From: Pseudomonadota bacterium
Lineage (GTDB): Bacteria > Pseudomonadota > Alphaproteobacteria > Rhizobiales > Aestuariivirgaceae
Assembly: GCA_963205315.1 (NCBI GenBank)
Contig: CAUJIO010000042.1
Span: 1-32,893 of the forward strand
DNA: 32,893 nucleotides
Direction of reading: 5' to 3'
The notes below the pieces were generated by a model. The model worked only from the letters and a program-made list of their open reading frames with translations, was not told the DNA's origin and did no database searches. The translations under genes were made by a program, and so were the position numbers. Of the stretch, positions 25,701 to 32,893 are shown piece after piece. Position 1 is the stretch's first letter, and each line of letters opens with the position of its first letter.

Positions 25701-28000
25701 CGCCGCCCGAGATGATGAAGCCGCGCCAAAAGCTCACCGTTCCGGTGAAGGTCGAAAATCTGTCGCCCGGCGAAGAAGCCTTTATCACGCTTGCGGCCGT
25801 CGATGTCGGCATCCTCAATCTCACCCGCTACGATCCTCCCGCGCCCGAGAATTATTACTTCGACCAGAAGCGCCTGACGGCGGAACTGCGCGACATCTAT
25901 GGCGTGCTGATCGACGGCATGCAGGGCGAACGCGGCAAGCTGCGCTCAGGCGGTGACGGCGGTGCAGCCTTTACCGCTCCTCCCCCGGCGCAGAAGCCCC
26001 TCAGCCAGTATTCCGGCATCGTCAAGGTGAATGACGATGGCACGGCCTCCATCGACTTCGAGATTCCGGCCTTCAACGGCACGGTGCGGGTGATGGCGGT
26101 AGCCTGGAGCAAGACCAAGGTCGGCCATGCCTCGAGCGATGTCATCGTGCGCGACCCGATTGTGGTTTCGGGCACCCTGCCGCGCTTCATGGCGGTGGGC
26201 GACACTTCGCGCCTGCGCTTCGACATCGTCAATGCCGAAGCACCGGCCGGCGACTACACGCTCGGCATCTCGATCGACGGCCCGGTCTCAGCCGATGCCG
26301 CAGCGAAAATCCAGAAGGTGACGATCGCAGCAGCTGGCGCACGCTCCACCATCCTCGTGCCGATCACCGCGACCGGCCCCGGTGTGGCGAGCGTCATCGC
26401 CACGCTGAAAGGACCGGGCGACCTGATCCTCGATCAGGATTTCGCGCTGGGCGTGGTGCCTGCCAACCCACTGGTGACGCACCGCACCACCATGCCGCTT
26501 GCGGCAAAGGGGGGCTCGCTCACCCTGAGCAAGGATATCGTGGCCGACATGCTGCCGGGCACGGCGTCGGTCGCGCTCTCGGTCAGCCCGCTGCCCGAGA
26601 TTGATGTCGCGGGCCTCGTCCGTGATCTCGACCGCTATCCCTATGGCTGCTCGGAGCAGACGGTCAGCCGCGCCTTGCCGCTGCTTTACCTGAGCGATCT
26701 TGGCGTCGATCCCAAGGACATCGACGGCGAATTGAAGGAACGCATGCAGCAGGCCGTGGCCCGTCTCGTCAACCGTCAGTCCGGTTCGGGTTCGTTCGGC
26801 CTTTGGTCGGCCTATGGCGACGACTCCAGCCTGTGGCTGTCGTCCTTCGTCACCGACTTCCTGTTGCGGGCCCGCGAAAAGGGCTTCGAGGTGCCGGAAG
26901 ACGTGCTGGTGAACGGCATCGACTATATCCGCAACATGGTTGGCAACGCGCCGGACATCGAGCAAGGCGGTGGCCAGGACATGGCTTATGCGCTTTATGT
27001 TCTCGCCCGGGCCGGCCGCGCTCCGGTGGGCGACCTCAAGTATCTCACCGATACCAAGCTCGATGACTTCGGTTCGCCGCTGGCCCGTGCGCAGGTAGCG
27101 GCCGCCCTCTCAATGCTCGGCGACCGCGATCGTGCCGACACAGCCTTCGCTTCCGCCATCGAAAAGCTCGGCGAGGATGTGGAGGACACGAATCGTGGCT
27201 TCTGGCGTGCCGACTATGGCAGCGTGTTGCGCGATGCCTCGGCCATTCTGGCGCTGGCCACCGATGCCAAGGCGAAGCCCGAGATCCTTCGCACGGCGAT
27301 GAGTGCGATCGAGGTTGAGCGCGCCCGCACACGCTATGCCTCCACTCAGGAAATGTCCTGGATGGTGCTGGCGGCGCGCGCCGTCATCGAGCAGTCGAAG
27401 ACGATTGCGCTCGACGTCGGTGGCTCCGTTCACAACGGCACCCTCAACCGCATGTTCCGCGATGGTGCGCTGGAACAGGATGTCCGCGTCACCAACAAGG
27501 GCGACCAGCCCTTGCGCGCCGTGGTCGCCGTGTCGGGATCGCCGCTGGTGGCGGAACCGGCCAGCAGCAATGGTCTGACGGTGGAACGGAAATACTTCAC
27601 CACCGCCGGAGAGCCCGTCGATATCGCCACAGTCCAGCAGAACACCAGGCTTGTGGCGGTGCTGAGCGTGATGAAGCCTGACGGCCAGTCGGAGAACGGT
27701 ACATTCCTGCTGGTCGACCCGCTGCCCGCCGGCTTCGAGATCGAGAACCCGACGCTGGTGGCCTCTGGCGGTACGGCCAATATCCCGTGGCTCACCGACA
27801 CGACCTGGGCGAGCTACACCGAGTTCCGAGATGATCGCTTCGTGGCGAGCTTCACCAACTCGACGGCCAAGCTCGCTTACATGATCCGCGCCGTGGCACC
27901 GGGCACTTATGCGCATCCGGGCGCCTATGTCGAAGACATGTACCGGCCCGAGCTGAATGCCCGCGGCCCGACCACATCCGTCATCGTCTCGGCGCCCTGA
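22742..28000 (+). CDS. yfhM: bacterial alpha-2-macroglobulin family protein (YfhM-type), thioester-containing
   Basis: 1752 residues. A long N-terminal signal sequence (hydrophobic core about 18-34, cleavage near AQA-AK at 38/39) sends it to the periplasm. There is no lipobox Cys, unlike E. coli YfhM, which is a lipoprotein. A helical N-terminal part (40-200) is followed by macroglobulin-like beta domains; AFVYAERGVYRRGETVH at about 526-542 marks an MG2 domain, and FNGTVRVMAVAWSKTKVG lies at about 1110-1128. The thioester motif CSEQ is intact at C1303-Q1306 (PYGCSEQT), inside an alpha/alpha toroid domain (about 1290-1560). These proteins trap proteases that breach the envelope. GGAGGA gives a strong ribosome site, which lies in a hairpin. 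The stop is two bases from the pbpC ATG, matching the common yfhM-pbpC pairing. Confidence 0.95.
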   Translation: MTAHRNPVHALPWIQARVVWLAILSLFALLMPSIPAQAAKPFPVDQFSYYLSDYDYELAKLAKDLKKTEAELLADIQSAETAGNARLTAAAIEQLLTKRPTDSALWLKLAQQLAVSTPINDSDGYQLPSKMIGAGLRAYTYAKTAPDEAAALLIAGQGFAKRENWRPALLAYKESLKLVEMAEVRDTYETMRIDHGFRVADYKVENDATPPRACFEMSEPISRTVTDFTSYFTQEPGPVAAVTAEGTRLCVEGLKHGERYTITARKGLPAAADDTMAKDFSFDFYVKDRNPSVRFASKSYVLPRTGQTGIPVISVNSKEAKLALYRIGDRNLIDNVMGSDFRSQINGYSAQDIANQKGNLVWEGTMETPAPLNEDVTTAFAVDEAMGQLQPGLYVMTATPADIETDSYDQVATQWFVVSDLGLSTMSGKDGLHVGLRSIATADPLADVEVRLIARNNDILATAKSDATGTVIFAPGLLKGEGGLSPALVVAQSAASDYSFVDLTQPAFDLTDRGVDGRAPSGAIDAFVYAERGVYRRGETVHATVLLRDDAANALSGTPVTLVVERPDGVEYLSITLDDKGAGGHSHDFAINAVAQGGTWRIKALTDPNGETIGETSFLVEDYVPDRIEFDLKSKSATATVGEGAAFAIDGRYLFGAPAAGLDLEASLSITADGRPFAQWKDYQFGLMDERIDTIQTTLSDLPQTDINGHADVVVRLPDLPVTSQQLRADISVRMREPGGRAVEQTASLPIEATQPMLGLKAGFDYGAAPEGEPAAFKLIAIDKTGKQVAAKGAAWTLKRLSRDWQWFKMDGEWRWEGITRTSKIANGVIDIAADKPTDFARTLSWGEYRLEIAADGMTPVSMDFSAGYYYGDTSKADTPDTLKVALDTTDAKSGDTVNVKIEARYAGKATVQVVGDRLLSSQTIDVPEGGLTLPIKVGSDWGTGAYVLASLYKPMDVKAKRMPSRAMGLAWFGIDRASRTLGIKLTPPEMMKPRQKLTVPVKVENLSPGEEAFITLAAVDVGILNLTRYDPPAPENYYFDQKRLTAELRDIYGVLIDGMQGERGKLRSGGDGGAAFTAPPPAQKPLSQYSGIVKVNDDGTASIDFEIPAFNGTVRVMAVAWSKTKVGHASSDVIVRDPIVVSGTLPRFMAVGDTSRLRFDIVNAEAPAGDYTLGISIDGPVSADAAAKIQKVTIAAAGARSTILVPITATGPGVASVIATLKGPGDLILDQDFALGVVPANPLVTHRTTMPLAAKGGSLTLSKDIVADMLPGTASVALSVSPLPEIDVAGLVRDLDRYPYGCSEQTVSRALPLLYLSDLGVDPKDIDGELKERMQQAVARLVNRQSGSGSFGLWSAYGDDSSLWLSSFVTDFLLRAREKGFEVPEDVLVNGIDYIRNMVGNAPDIEQGGGQDMAYALYVLARAGRAPVGDLKYLTDTKLDDFGSPLARAQVAAALSMLGDRDRADTAFASAIEKLGEDVEDTNRGFWRADYGSVLRDASAILALATDAKAKPEILRTAMSAIEVERARTRYASTQEMSWMVLAARAVIEQSKTIALDVGGSVHNGTLNRMFRDGALEQDVRVTNKGDQPLRAVVAVSGSPLVAEPASSNGLTVERKYFTTAGEPVDIATVQQNTRLVAVLSVMKPDGQSENGTFLLVDPLPAGFEIENPTLVASGGTANIPWLTDTTWASYTEFRDDRFVASFTNSTAKLAYMIRAVAPGTYAHPGAYVEDMYRPELNARGPTTSVIVSAP

Positions 28001-28001
28001 C

Positions 28002-30104
28002 ATGACCGGCACGCCCCGCAGCAGATGGCCCTTGCGCCTCTATGCGGGGCTGCTCACGCTGGGACTGCTTGCCAATGGCATCGGCTTCACCGCCACCGAA
28101 ACGCTGCGGCGCCTTGGACCGGTGCCGCTTGGCAAGGACCTCACCTTCTCGACGCTGGTAACGGACCGCGACGGCAAGCTGTTGCGGCCCTTCATCACCC
28201 ATGATGGTTACTGGCGTTTGCCGGTCACCGCCGACGACGTCGATCCACGCTTCCTCAAGATGCTCATCGCCTATGAGGACAAGCGCTTCTACGAACATGG
28301 CGGCGTCGATCCGCAGGCGCTGATACGCGCCGGCTGGCAGGCGCTGACCAGCGGCCATGTGGTCTCCGGCGGTTCAACGCTGACGATGCAGGTGGCACGT
28401 TTGCTGGAACCAAGGCCGCAGCGGCGCTTGGCAGACAAGATCGCCGAGATGATCCGCGCCGTGCAGATCGAGCGGCGCCTTTCGAAGCGCCCGATCCTCG
28501 ATCTCTATCTGCGGTTGGCACCCTATGGCGGCAATATCGAAGGCACACGCGCCGCCTCGCTCGCCTATTTCGGCAAGGAGCCCAAACATCTGTCGACGGC
28601 AGAGGCCGCACTCCTCGTCGCGTTGCCGCAAGCTCCAGAAACCCGTCGGCCAGACCGCAAGCCGAAACTTGCAGCTGAAGCGCGCAACCGCGTAATCGTC
28701 CGTCTGCGGAACGATGGCATCATCAATGCCGATCAGGCGGAAGCAGCGGCAATCGAAAGCGCACCGAAAGGACGCCTGGCTTTCCCGATGCTGGCGGCAC
28801 ATGTCGCCGAGCGCCTGGCTAAATCGGCCCCCGATGGCACGGTGGAACAGACCACCATTGCCCGCGACCTTCAGGCTTCGCTCGAAACGCTCGCACGTGA
28901 ACGGGCCCTGGCCATTGGCTCCGGCGTTGCCGCCGCCATCATCGTGGTCGACAACGACAGCGGCGAGGTGCGCGCGCATGTCGGCGGCACCGGCTTCTTC
29001 GATATGTTGCGCGCCGGACAAATGGATCTGGCACAGGCGCTCCGCTCCCCGGGTTCGACGCTGAAGCCCTTCATCTATGGCCTCGCCTTCGAGGATGGCG
29101 TGGTTCATCCCGAAACGCTCATCGATGACCGCGCCATCCGCTATGGTGCCTATGCGCCCGAGAATTTCGACGACTCATTCCATGGCACGGTGACGGTGCG
29201 CACCGCGTTGCAGCAATCGCTGAACGTGCCTGCCCTGCAGATTCTCAATACCGTCGGTCCAGATCGCCTCATGGCACGCATCGGCAATGCTGGCGTGAAG
29301 CTCGTGTTGCCGAAGGATGCCGCCGCACCCGGCCTCGCCGTGGGCCTCGGTGGTGCGGGCGTGCGCCTTACCGAACTTGCAGCGCTGTACCTTTCGCTGG
29401 CGCGCGGCGGCGATTCAAAACCTCTGGTCTGGCGGTTGCAGGATTACGACACAGCTCCGAAGCTGCGCCGCCTGTTCGAGCCGAACGCCGCCTGGATGGT
29501 GAGTGATGTGTTGAAGGGAGCACCTGCGCCCACCAATGCGCTGAGCGGCCAGATCGCCTTCAAGACAGGAACGTCCTACGGTTACCGCGATGCCTGGTCA
29601 GTGGGTTACGACGGCGCCACCACCATTGCGGTCTGGGTGGGGAGGCCGGATGGTGCCGCCGTGTCCGGCATCACCGGGCGCACGGCGGCGGCCCCCATTC
29701 TGTTCGAGGCCTTCCAGCGCCTGGGCAAGGCGCGCAAGCCGCTGCCCCCGGCACCGCCGGGAACGGTGATTGCCCGCACCAATGAACTGCCAGCCGCGCT
29801 GCAGCGCTTCCGTCCCGATTCCCTGCCGCAGATTGCCAGCGTCACCACGGGTGAAGGCCCACTCTCCATCGCCTTTCCGCCCGATGGCGCGCGGATCGAC
29901 CTGAGCGGCGCCGATACGGCCTCCGTCAGTTTGAAAGCCTATGGCGGAACCCCGCCCTTCACCTGGCTTGTCGATGGCGTCCCAGTGGCGGCACACGAGT
30001 TCCGGCGTGACACCTTCTGGGAGGAACCGGGGCGCGGCTTCGCGCGGCTCTCGGTGATCGATGCCAAGGGCCAGACGGCAACTGCCCGCATCCGCCTGGA
30101 ATGA
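28002..30104 (+). CDS. pbpC: penicillin-binding protein 1C (bifunctional glycosyltransferase/transpeptidase)
   Basis: 700 residues from the ATG at 28002, one base after the yfhM stop. A membrane anchor (about 10-30) is followed by a GT51 glycosyltransferase domain with catalytic E92 in IAYEDKRFYEHGGVD, then SGGSTLTMQVAR and the APYGGNIEG motif. The transpeptidase domain has S352-T-L-K355 (active-site Ser), SLN in LQQSLNVPA and KTGTSYGYRDAW. A C-terminal beta domain (about 610-700) is the BiPBP_C module characteristic of PBP1C. It polymerises and cross-links peptidoglycan in the periplasm. Pairing with alpha-2-macroglobulin suggests repair or defence after envelope damage. Confidence 0.95.
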   Translation: MTGTPRSRWPLRLYAGLLTLGLLANGIGFTATETLRRLGPVPLGKDLTFSTLVTDRDGKLLRPFITHDGYWRLPVTADDVDPRFLKMLIAYEDKRFYEHGGVDPQALIRAGWQALTSGHVVSGGSTLTMQVARLLEPRPQRRLADKIAEMIRAVQIERRLSKRPILDLYLRLAPYGGNIEGTRAASLAYFGKEPKHLSTAEAALLVALPQAPETRRPDRKPKLAAEARNRVIVRLRNDGIINADQAEAAAIESAPKGRLAFPMLAAHVAERLAKSAPDGTVEQTTIARDLQASLETLARERALAIGSGVAAAIIVVDNDSGEVRAHVGGTGFFDMLRAGQMDLAQALRSPGSTLKPFIYGLAFEDGVVHPETLIDDRAIRYGAYAPENFDDSFHGTVTVRTALQQSLNVPALQILNTVGPDRLMARIGNAGVKLVLPKDAAAPGLAVGLGGAGVRLTELAALYLSLARGGDSKPLVWRLQDYDTAPKLRRLFEPNAAWMVSDVLKGAPAPTNALSGQIAFKTGTSYGYRDAWSVGYDGATTIAVWVGRPDGAAVSGITGRTAAAPILFEAFQRLGKARKPLPPAPPGTVIARTNELPAALQRFRPDSLPQIASVTTGEGPLSIAFPPDGARIDLSGADTASVSLKAYGGTPPFTWLVDGVPVAAHEFRRDTFWEEPGRGFARLSVIDAKGQTATARIRLE

Positions 30105-30109
30105 GCGGT

Positions 30110-30137
30110 TTGACCGGCCTTGGCCGCCGCGTATAAA
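30110..30137 (+). promoter_or_regulatory. sigma-70-like promoter for the AGE-family isomerase gene
   Basis: TTGACC (30110-30115), a 16-base spacer and TATAAA (30132-30137), beginning 6 bases after the pbpC stop. Transcription would start near 30144, about 27 bases before the ATG at 30171. Sequence match is good for a GC-rich genome; activity is not shown. Confidence 0.55.
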
Positions 30138-30170
30138 CCTGCACATCGCATTGCTTTCGCAGGATTGATC

Positions 30171-31376
30171 ATGACCGCCGACACGCCCTGGACCACTCGC
30201 CCCTATCACCGCCAGTGGCTGATGAACCAGGCCGAGCGCCAGTTCGACCTGTTCCAGTTCAATGCGGTCAATCCGAAAGGCGGCTTCTACGATCTCGATG
30301 CCACGGGAAAACCGTTCGGCAGCCTGCGGCAGATTCACGTGACGGGCCGCATGGTGCATTGCTTCGCGATTGGCCACAAGCTGGGCCGTCCCGGCTGCGA
30401 TTCCATTGTCGACCACGGCATGCAGTTCCTCTGGCACGGCCACCGTGACCCGGCTTATGGCGGCTACTGCTGGTCGCTCGATGACGATGGCTTCAAGGAT
30501 GATTCCAAGCAGGCCTATGGTCATGCCTTCGTGCTGCTTGCCGCCGCTGATGCCAAGGTGCTGGGCCATCCTCTCGCCGACCGGATGCTTGCCGACATCA
30601 CCGAGGTGATCGAAACCCACTTCTGGGAGGAACGTCACGGCGCCGTCTCGGAGGAATACGCCCGCGGCTGGTCGAAGATCGCCGACTATCGCGGGCAGAA
30701 TTCCAACATGCACATGACGGAAGCACTGATGGCCGCCTTCGAGGCGACGGGCGATACCAAGTACTTGGGGATGGCAGAGCGTATCGCCAGCCTTATCATT
30801 GGCCGGCATGCGGCGGCCCTTGACTATGTCGTTGCCGAACATTTCGACGAGAACTGGAATCTCGACAAGGATTACAAGGGTTCCGACATGTTCCGCCCGG
30901 CGGGCACCACCCCCGGCCACTGGCTCGAATGGTCACGATTGCTGGTGCAGCTTTGGGTGCTAGGCGGCAAGAAACTGGACTGGCTTCCCGATGCTGCGGC
31001 CAAGCTGTTCGAAAGCTCTGTGTCGCGCGGTTGGGACCACGACAAGGGCGGCTTCTACTACACGCTCGATTTCGACCATAAGCCCGCGCTCGCCCACAAG
31101 ATCTGGTGGCCTGCCACTGAAGCCATCGGCGCCGCCGCTTTCATCAACGCCCACCGGCCCAATCCGATCTATGAAACGTGGTATCGCAAGGTCTGGAGCT
31201 TCTCGGCCAATCATTTCATCGACCCGTCAAACGGTGGCTGGTTCAGCGAACTGGGTGACGACCTGAAACCGGTGGATCTGTTCTTCACCGGCAAGCCAGA
31301 CCTCTATCACGCGCTCCAGGCCTGTCTCATCCCATTGTTTCCCGCCACAGGAAGCCTGATGCAGGCAATCACTTAG
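30171..31376 (+). CDS. AGE-family sugar epimerase/isomerase (mannose isomerase/YihS-like)
   Basis: 401 residues from the ATG at 30171, with AGGA six bases upstream. No signal peptide, so cytoplasmic. The all-helical (alpha/alpha)6 barrel family is recognised by RQIHVTGRMVHCF (53-65), GQNSNMHMTEALMAAF (175-190), TPGHWLEWSRLL (247-258), WWPATEAIG (312-320) and KPDLYHALQACL (375-386). H181, H250 and H380 align with the catalytic histidines of YihS-type aldose-ketose isomerases. Likely substrates are mannose/fructose or related sugars; N-acylglucosamine 2-epimerase is less likely. It follows pbpC by 66 bases with its own promoter. Its stop overlaps the convergent DUF4202 gene by four bases. Confidence 0.85.
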   Translation: MTADTPWTTRPYHRQWLMNQAERQFDLFQFNAVNPKGGFYDLDATGKPFGSLRQIHVTGRMVHCFAIGHKLGRPGCDSIVDHGMQFLWHGHRDPAYGGYCWSLDDDGFKDDSKQAYGHAFVLLAAADAKVLGHPLADRMLADITEVIETHFWEERHGAVSEEYARGWSKIADYRGQNSNMHMTEALMAAFEATGDTKYLGMAERIASLIIGRHAAALDYVVAEHFDENWNLDKDYKGSDMFRPAGTTPGHWLEWSRLLVQLWVLGGKKLDWLPDAAAKLFESSVSRGWDHDKGGFYYTLDFDHKPALAHKIWWPATEAIGAAAFINAHRPNPIYETWYRKVWSFSANHFIDPSNGGWFSELGDDLKPVDLFFTGKPDLYHALQACLIPLFPATGSLMQAIT

Positions 31377-31936
31377 CCCGCCAGCGCCTCGCCCAGCAAC
31401 CGCGCCAGCCGCGCATCCATCGGCAGCTGGCCCGCCGCCTCGAGCCCGTTGGCCGACATCTTCTTCGCGGTCTTGGCGAGAATATCCTTCACCTTCTCGT
31501 CGTCGTGCTTGGCGATGAAGGCAGGCGCCTCGAACTCCAGAAAGACAAGGCAGATGACGTCTTCCAGCATCTGGGCATCGGCATCTTGCTTCAGCCGTTC
31601 CTTTCGAAGCAGTGAGCCGGTGCGGGCGATCTCGTCGTCCGAATAGCCACAGGACGCCATGATCTCGCCTGCGCGGCGGGCATGCAGCTTCTGCAGTTCC
31701 TTGCGCCAGGTGAGGTAGGGGATGCGGCCTTCAGGGTATTCACTGCGCGGAATGGTCCAGCGTTCGATATGCTGGGCCCGCGCCGCGATCTTCAATGTCT
31801 CCGGGGCGTCCGGTGCGAGGCGCTCAAGAACCGCACTCATGCGCTCGCCATAGAGCTGCGCCTGCCCTGCTGGATCCGCTGCATTTGCCGCATCGATCAG
31901 CGCCAGCGCCCGGGAAATTCTGTCCGTCATCGTCAT
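31373..31936 (-). CDS. DUF4202 family protein
   Basis: 187 residues if started at the ATG at 31936; a second ATG at 31930 is as plausible and neither has a strong ribosome site. The family motif block is clear: ARAQHIERW (52-60), PRSEYPEGRIPYLTWRKELQKLHARRA (63-89) and LEDVICLVFLEFE (124-136). The His/Asp/Glu pattern suggests an all-helical HD-like metal-binding fold, but the family has no established function. Soluble, no signal peptide. Its stop TAA overlaps the TAG of the convergent isomerase gene. It lies just behind the cytochrome c gene, separated by a strong hairpin. Confidence 0.85.
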   Translation of the reverse strand: MTMTDRISRALALIDAANAADPAGQAQLYGERMSAVLERLAPDAPETLKIAARAQHIERWTIPRSEYPEGRIPYLTWRKELQKLHARRAGEIMASCGYSDDEIARTGSLLRKERLKQDADAQMLEDVICLVFLEFEAPAFIAKHDDEKVKDILAKTAKKMSANGLEAAGQLPMDARLARLLGEALAG

Positions 31937-31944
31937 GACTTTGC

Positions 31945-31968
31945 CAGGCGCGGACGAATCCGCGCCTG
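31945..31968 (-). terminator. 10-bp perfect stem-loop after the cytochrome c gene
   Basis: CAGGCGCGGA and TCCGCGCCTG pair perfectly around a four-base loop, 15 bases beyond the cytochrome stop on the minus strand and eight bases before the DUF4202 ATG. No U-tract follows (GCAAAGTC), so it may terminate inefficiently or stabilise the abundant cytochrome mRNA. Because it sits just ahead of the DUF4202 start it could also limit read-through into that gene. Confidence 0.6.
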
Positions 31969-31983
31969 TCACGTCTCTGGCAA

Positions 31984-32364
31984 TCAGGGATGCGCCTTGA
32001 GATAGGCGATGACGTTCGCCACGTCTTCCGGCTTCTTCAGGCCGGCATAGGCCATCTTGGTCTTCGGCACGAAAGCCTTGGGATCGGGCAGATAGGCAGC
32101 AAGCGTCGCCTCATCCCAGACGATACCTTCTGCACCCTTGGCAGTCATGGCCTCGGAATACTTGTAGTCTGCGACGCTTGCAGCTTTGCGGCCGACGACG
32201 CCCTTCAATGTCGGACCGACCTTGTTAACGCCCTTCTCGACATCGTGGCAGGCCTTGCAGGCGTTGAATGTCTTCTCACCCTTTTCAGCATCGCCGTCGG
32301 CCAGTGCCGGCGCGGCAATCAGAACAGTGGTGGCAAAGGCGGCGAGAACGGTGCGCTTGAACAT
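31984..32364 (-). CDS. class I soluble cytochrome c (cytochrome c2-like), periplasmic
   Basis: 126 residues from the ATG at 32364, set by AAAGGGG upstream and by a clean signal peptide (MFKRTVLAAFATTVLIAAPALA, cleavage before D23). The mature protein of about 104 residues has heme site CKACH (C36, C39, H40) and the Met ligand M104 in PKTKMAY, with the GPTLKGVVGR and ANVIAYLKAH helices usual for class I cytochromes c. It carries electrons in the periplasm, plausibly from cytochrome bc1 to the cbb3 oxidase encoded in this window. The gene diverges from hemA. Confidence 0.93.
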   Translation of the reverse strand: MFKRTVLAAFATTVLIAAPALADGDAEKGEKTFNACKACHDVEKGVNKVGPTLKGVVGRKAASVADYKYSEAMTAKGAEGIVWDEATLAAYLPDPKAFVPKTKMAYAGLKKPEDVANVIAYLKAHP

Positions 32365-32724
32365 GGAATTCCCCTTTGGGTTGCTGTCAAGAAACAGTAC
32401 GGTGCGATACCGCTTGAGGATCGTGCCGGACCTGCAAACGCCATCTAGGGCGAACCCGTCGGGTTGCGCAAGCAGGCTGCCCACTCTGAGGATTGCGACA
32501 TAGAGCCTCTCTCCTTCATCGCTGGCCTTCCCAGAATATGACGAATTGAGCGAAGTCAATGTCGGCCCGGCCGGTTGGCCTCAAAAAGGACCAGAGCGCG
32601 GCCGATGGACAGCTTTTTCGACGCGGCGAAATCGCGCAAATCCTCATGGGGGAGATTGAGTTATATGACACCGAAATCGCGAGAGCTGCCCCAGGGCGAA
32701 TCCGGCCGGTCAGGAGAGAACAAG
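32365..32724. promoter_or_regulatory. 360-base divergent regulatory region between cytochrome c and hemA
   Basis: No convincing gene: open frames through it lack coding support. It holds the ribosome sites of both flanking genes (AAAGGGG for the cytochrome, AGGAGA at 32712-32717 for hemA) and one FixK-like box near its middle. I see no clear -35/-10 pair for either direction. The nonamer GAAATCGCG occurs twice, near 32628 and 32671, without obvious function. Confidence 0.6.
32546..32559. promoter_or_regulatory. FixK/FNR-like box between cytochrome c and hemA
   Basis: TTGAGCGAAGTCAA fits the rhizobial pattern TTGA-N6-TCAA and shares its right half-site GTCAA with the ccoN box. It is about 170 bases from the hemA ATG and 190 from the cytochrome ATG, so either or both could be the target. 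Oxygen control of hemA by FixK/FnrL is known in related bacteria. It is a weaker match to the FNR consensus than the ccoN box. Confidence 0.6.
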
Positions 32725-32893
32725 ATGGACTACGAGAACTTTTTCAAATCTGAACTCGACGTCCTGCGCTCTGAAGGCCGCTACCGTGTGTTTGCGGATC
32801 TGGAGCGGCGCAATGGGGCGTTCCCGCGCGCCATGCGGCATGGGGCCGATGGCACGGCGGAGATCACCGTGTGGTGCTCCAACGACTATCTCG
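32725..32893 (+). CDS. hemA: 5-aminolevulinate synthase (partial, C-terminus outside window)
   Basis: The first 56 codons are visible, from the ATG at 32725 with AGGAGA seven bases upstream. [20 protein letters not shown], then [16 protein letters not shown] and [10 protein letters not shown] are the characteristic N-terminus of the PLP-dependent ALAS of alphaproteobacteria. It condenses glycine and succinyl-CoA to 5-aminolevulinate, the first step of heme synthesis. A FixK-like box upstream suggests increased heme supply at low oxygen, when the heme-rich cbb3 oxidase is made. Confidence 0.95.
   Translation, partial: MDYENFFKSELDVLRSEGRYRVFADLERRNGAFPRAMRHGADGTAEITVWCSNDYL

Noticed and set aside
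23105-25729. Long open frame (874 codons) on the minus strand inside the alpha-2-macroglobulin gene
   Set aside because: Composition is rich in Gly/Arg/His/Asp with no domain, no ribosome site and no hydrophobic pattern; it is the antisense shadow of a strongly supported gene in high-GC DNA.
1-32893. CRISPR arrays, insertion sequences, prophage genes, tRNA or rRNA genes
   Set aside because: Scanning by eye showed no regularly spaced repeats, transposase or integrase motifs, or recognisable RNA gene; a covariance-model search could still find a small RNA.

Overview
This window comes from a high-GC alphaproteobacterium, most likely of the Hyphomicrobiales (Rhizobiales) type. The evidence is a complete ccoNOQP-ccoGHIS (fixNOQP-fixGHIS) block behind a FixK/FNR-type box, a Shemin-pathway 5-aminolevulinate synthase (hemA), a two-domain malic enzyme, and an alpha-2-macroglobulin gene directly followed by pbpC. 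No mobile element, CRISPR array, rRNA or tRNA was recognised. Coding density is high and most intergenic gaps are short.

Left edge (1-2364, minus strand): a tightly coupled three-gene operon with two ATGA overlaps. It encodes a divergent Lgt-like membrane protein, a small multi-spanning membrane protein and a cysteine-rich radical SAM enzyme of the tetraether-synthase (MJ0619/Tes) type that runs off the window. This is the best candidate here for an undescribed system, probably a lipid or membrane modification. Palindromes lie in its upstream region and a strong terminator separates it from the next gene.

2365-9395 (minus strand): a 125-residue four-helix protein with a heme-copper-oxidase-like histidine motif, a soluble PAS-PAS hybrid histidine kinase, and a stand-alone hydantoinase/oxoprolinase-family protein placed 6 bases behind NADP-malic enzyme.

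9500-14409: an unrecognised 212-residue protein, then a NarL/LuxR-type response regulator facing an SLC5-domain hybrid histidine kinase. Their stop codons abut. The architecture matches the CrbS/CrbR (MxtR/ErdR) acetate-switch pair.

14524-22607 (plus strand): cbb3 cytochrome oxidase and its assembly factors, led by a TTGAT-N4-GTCAA box. A strong hairpin divides the structural block (ccoNOQP) from the maturation block (ccoGHIS). CcoI lacks the usual CxxC in its N-terminal metal-binding domain.

22742-31376 (plus strand): a periplasmic bacterial alpha-2-macroglobulin with an intact thioester motif, penicillin-binding protein 1C, and an AGE-family sugar isomerase with its own sigma-70-like promoter. 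The ribosome-binding site of the macroglobulin gene lies in an 8-bp hairpin.

31373-32893: a DUF4202 protein and a class I cytochrome c on the minus strand, then hemA diverging from the cytochrome. A second FixK-like box (TTGA-N6-TCAA) sits in the 360-base gap between them. Together the cbb3 oxidase, a possible electron donor and heme synthesis look like one low-oxygen respiratory programme, although the fixK/fnr regulator itself is not in the window.
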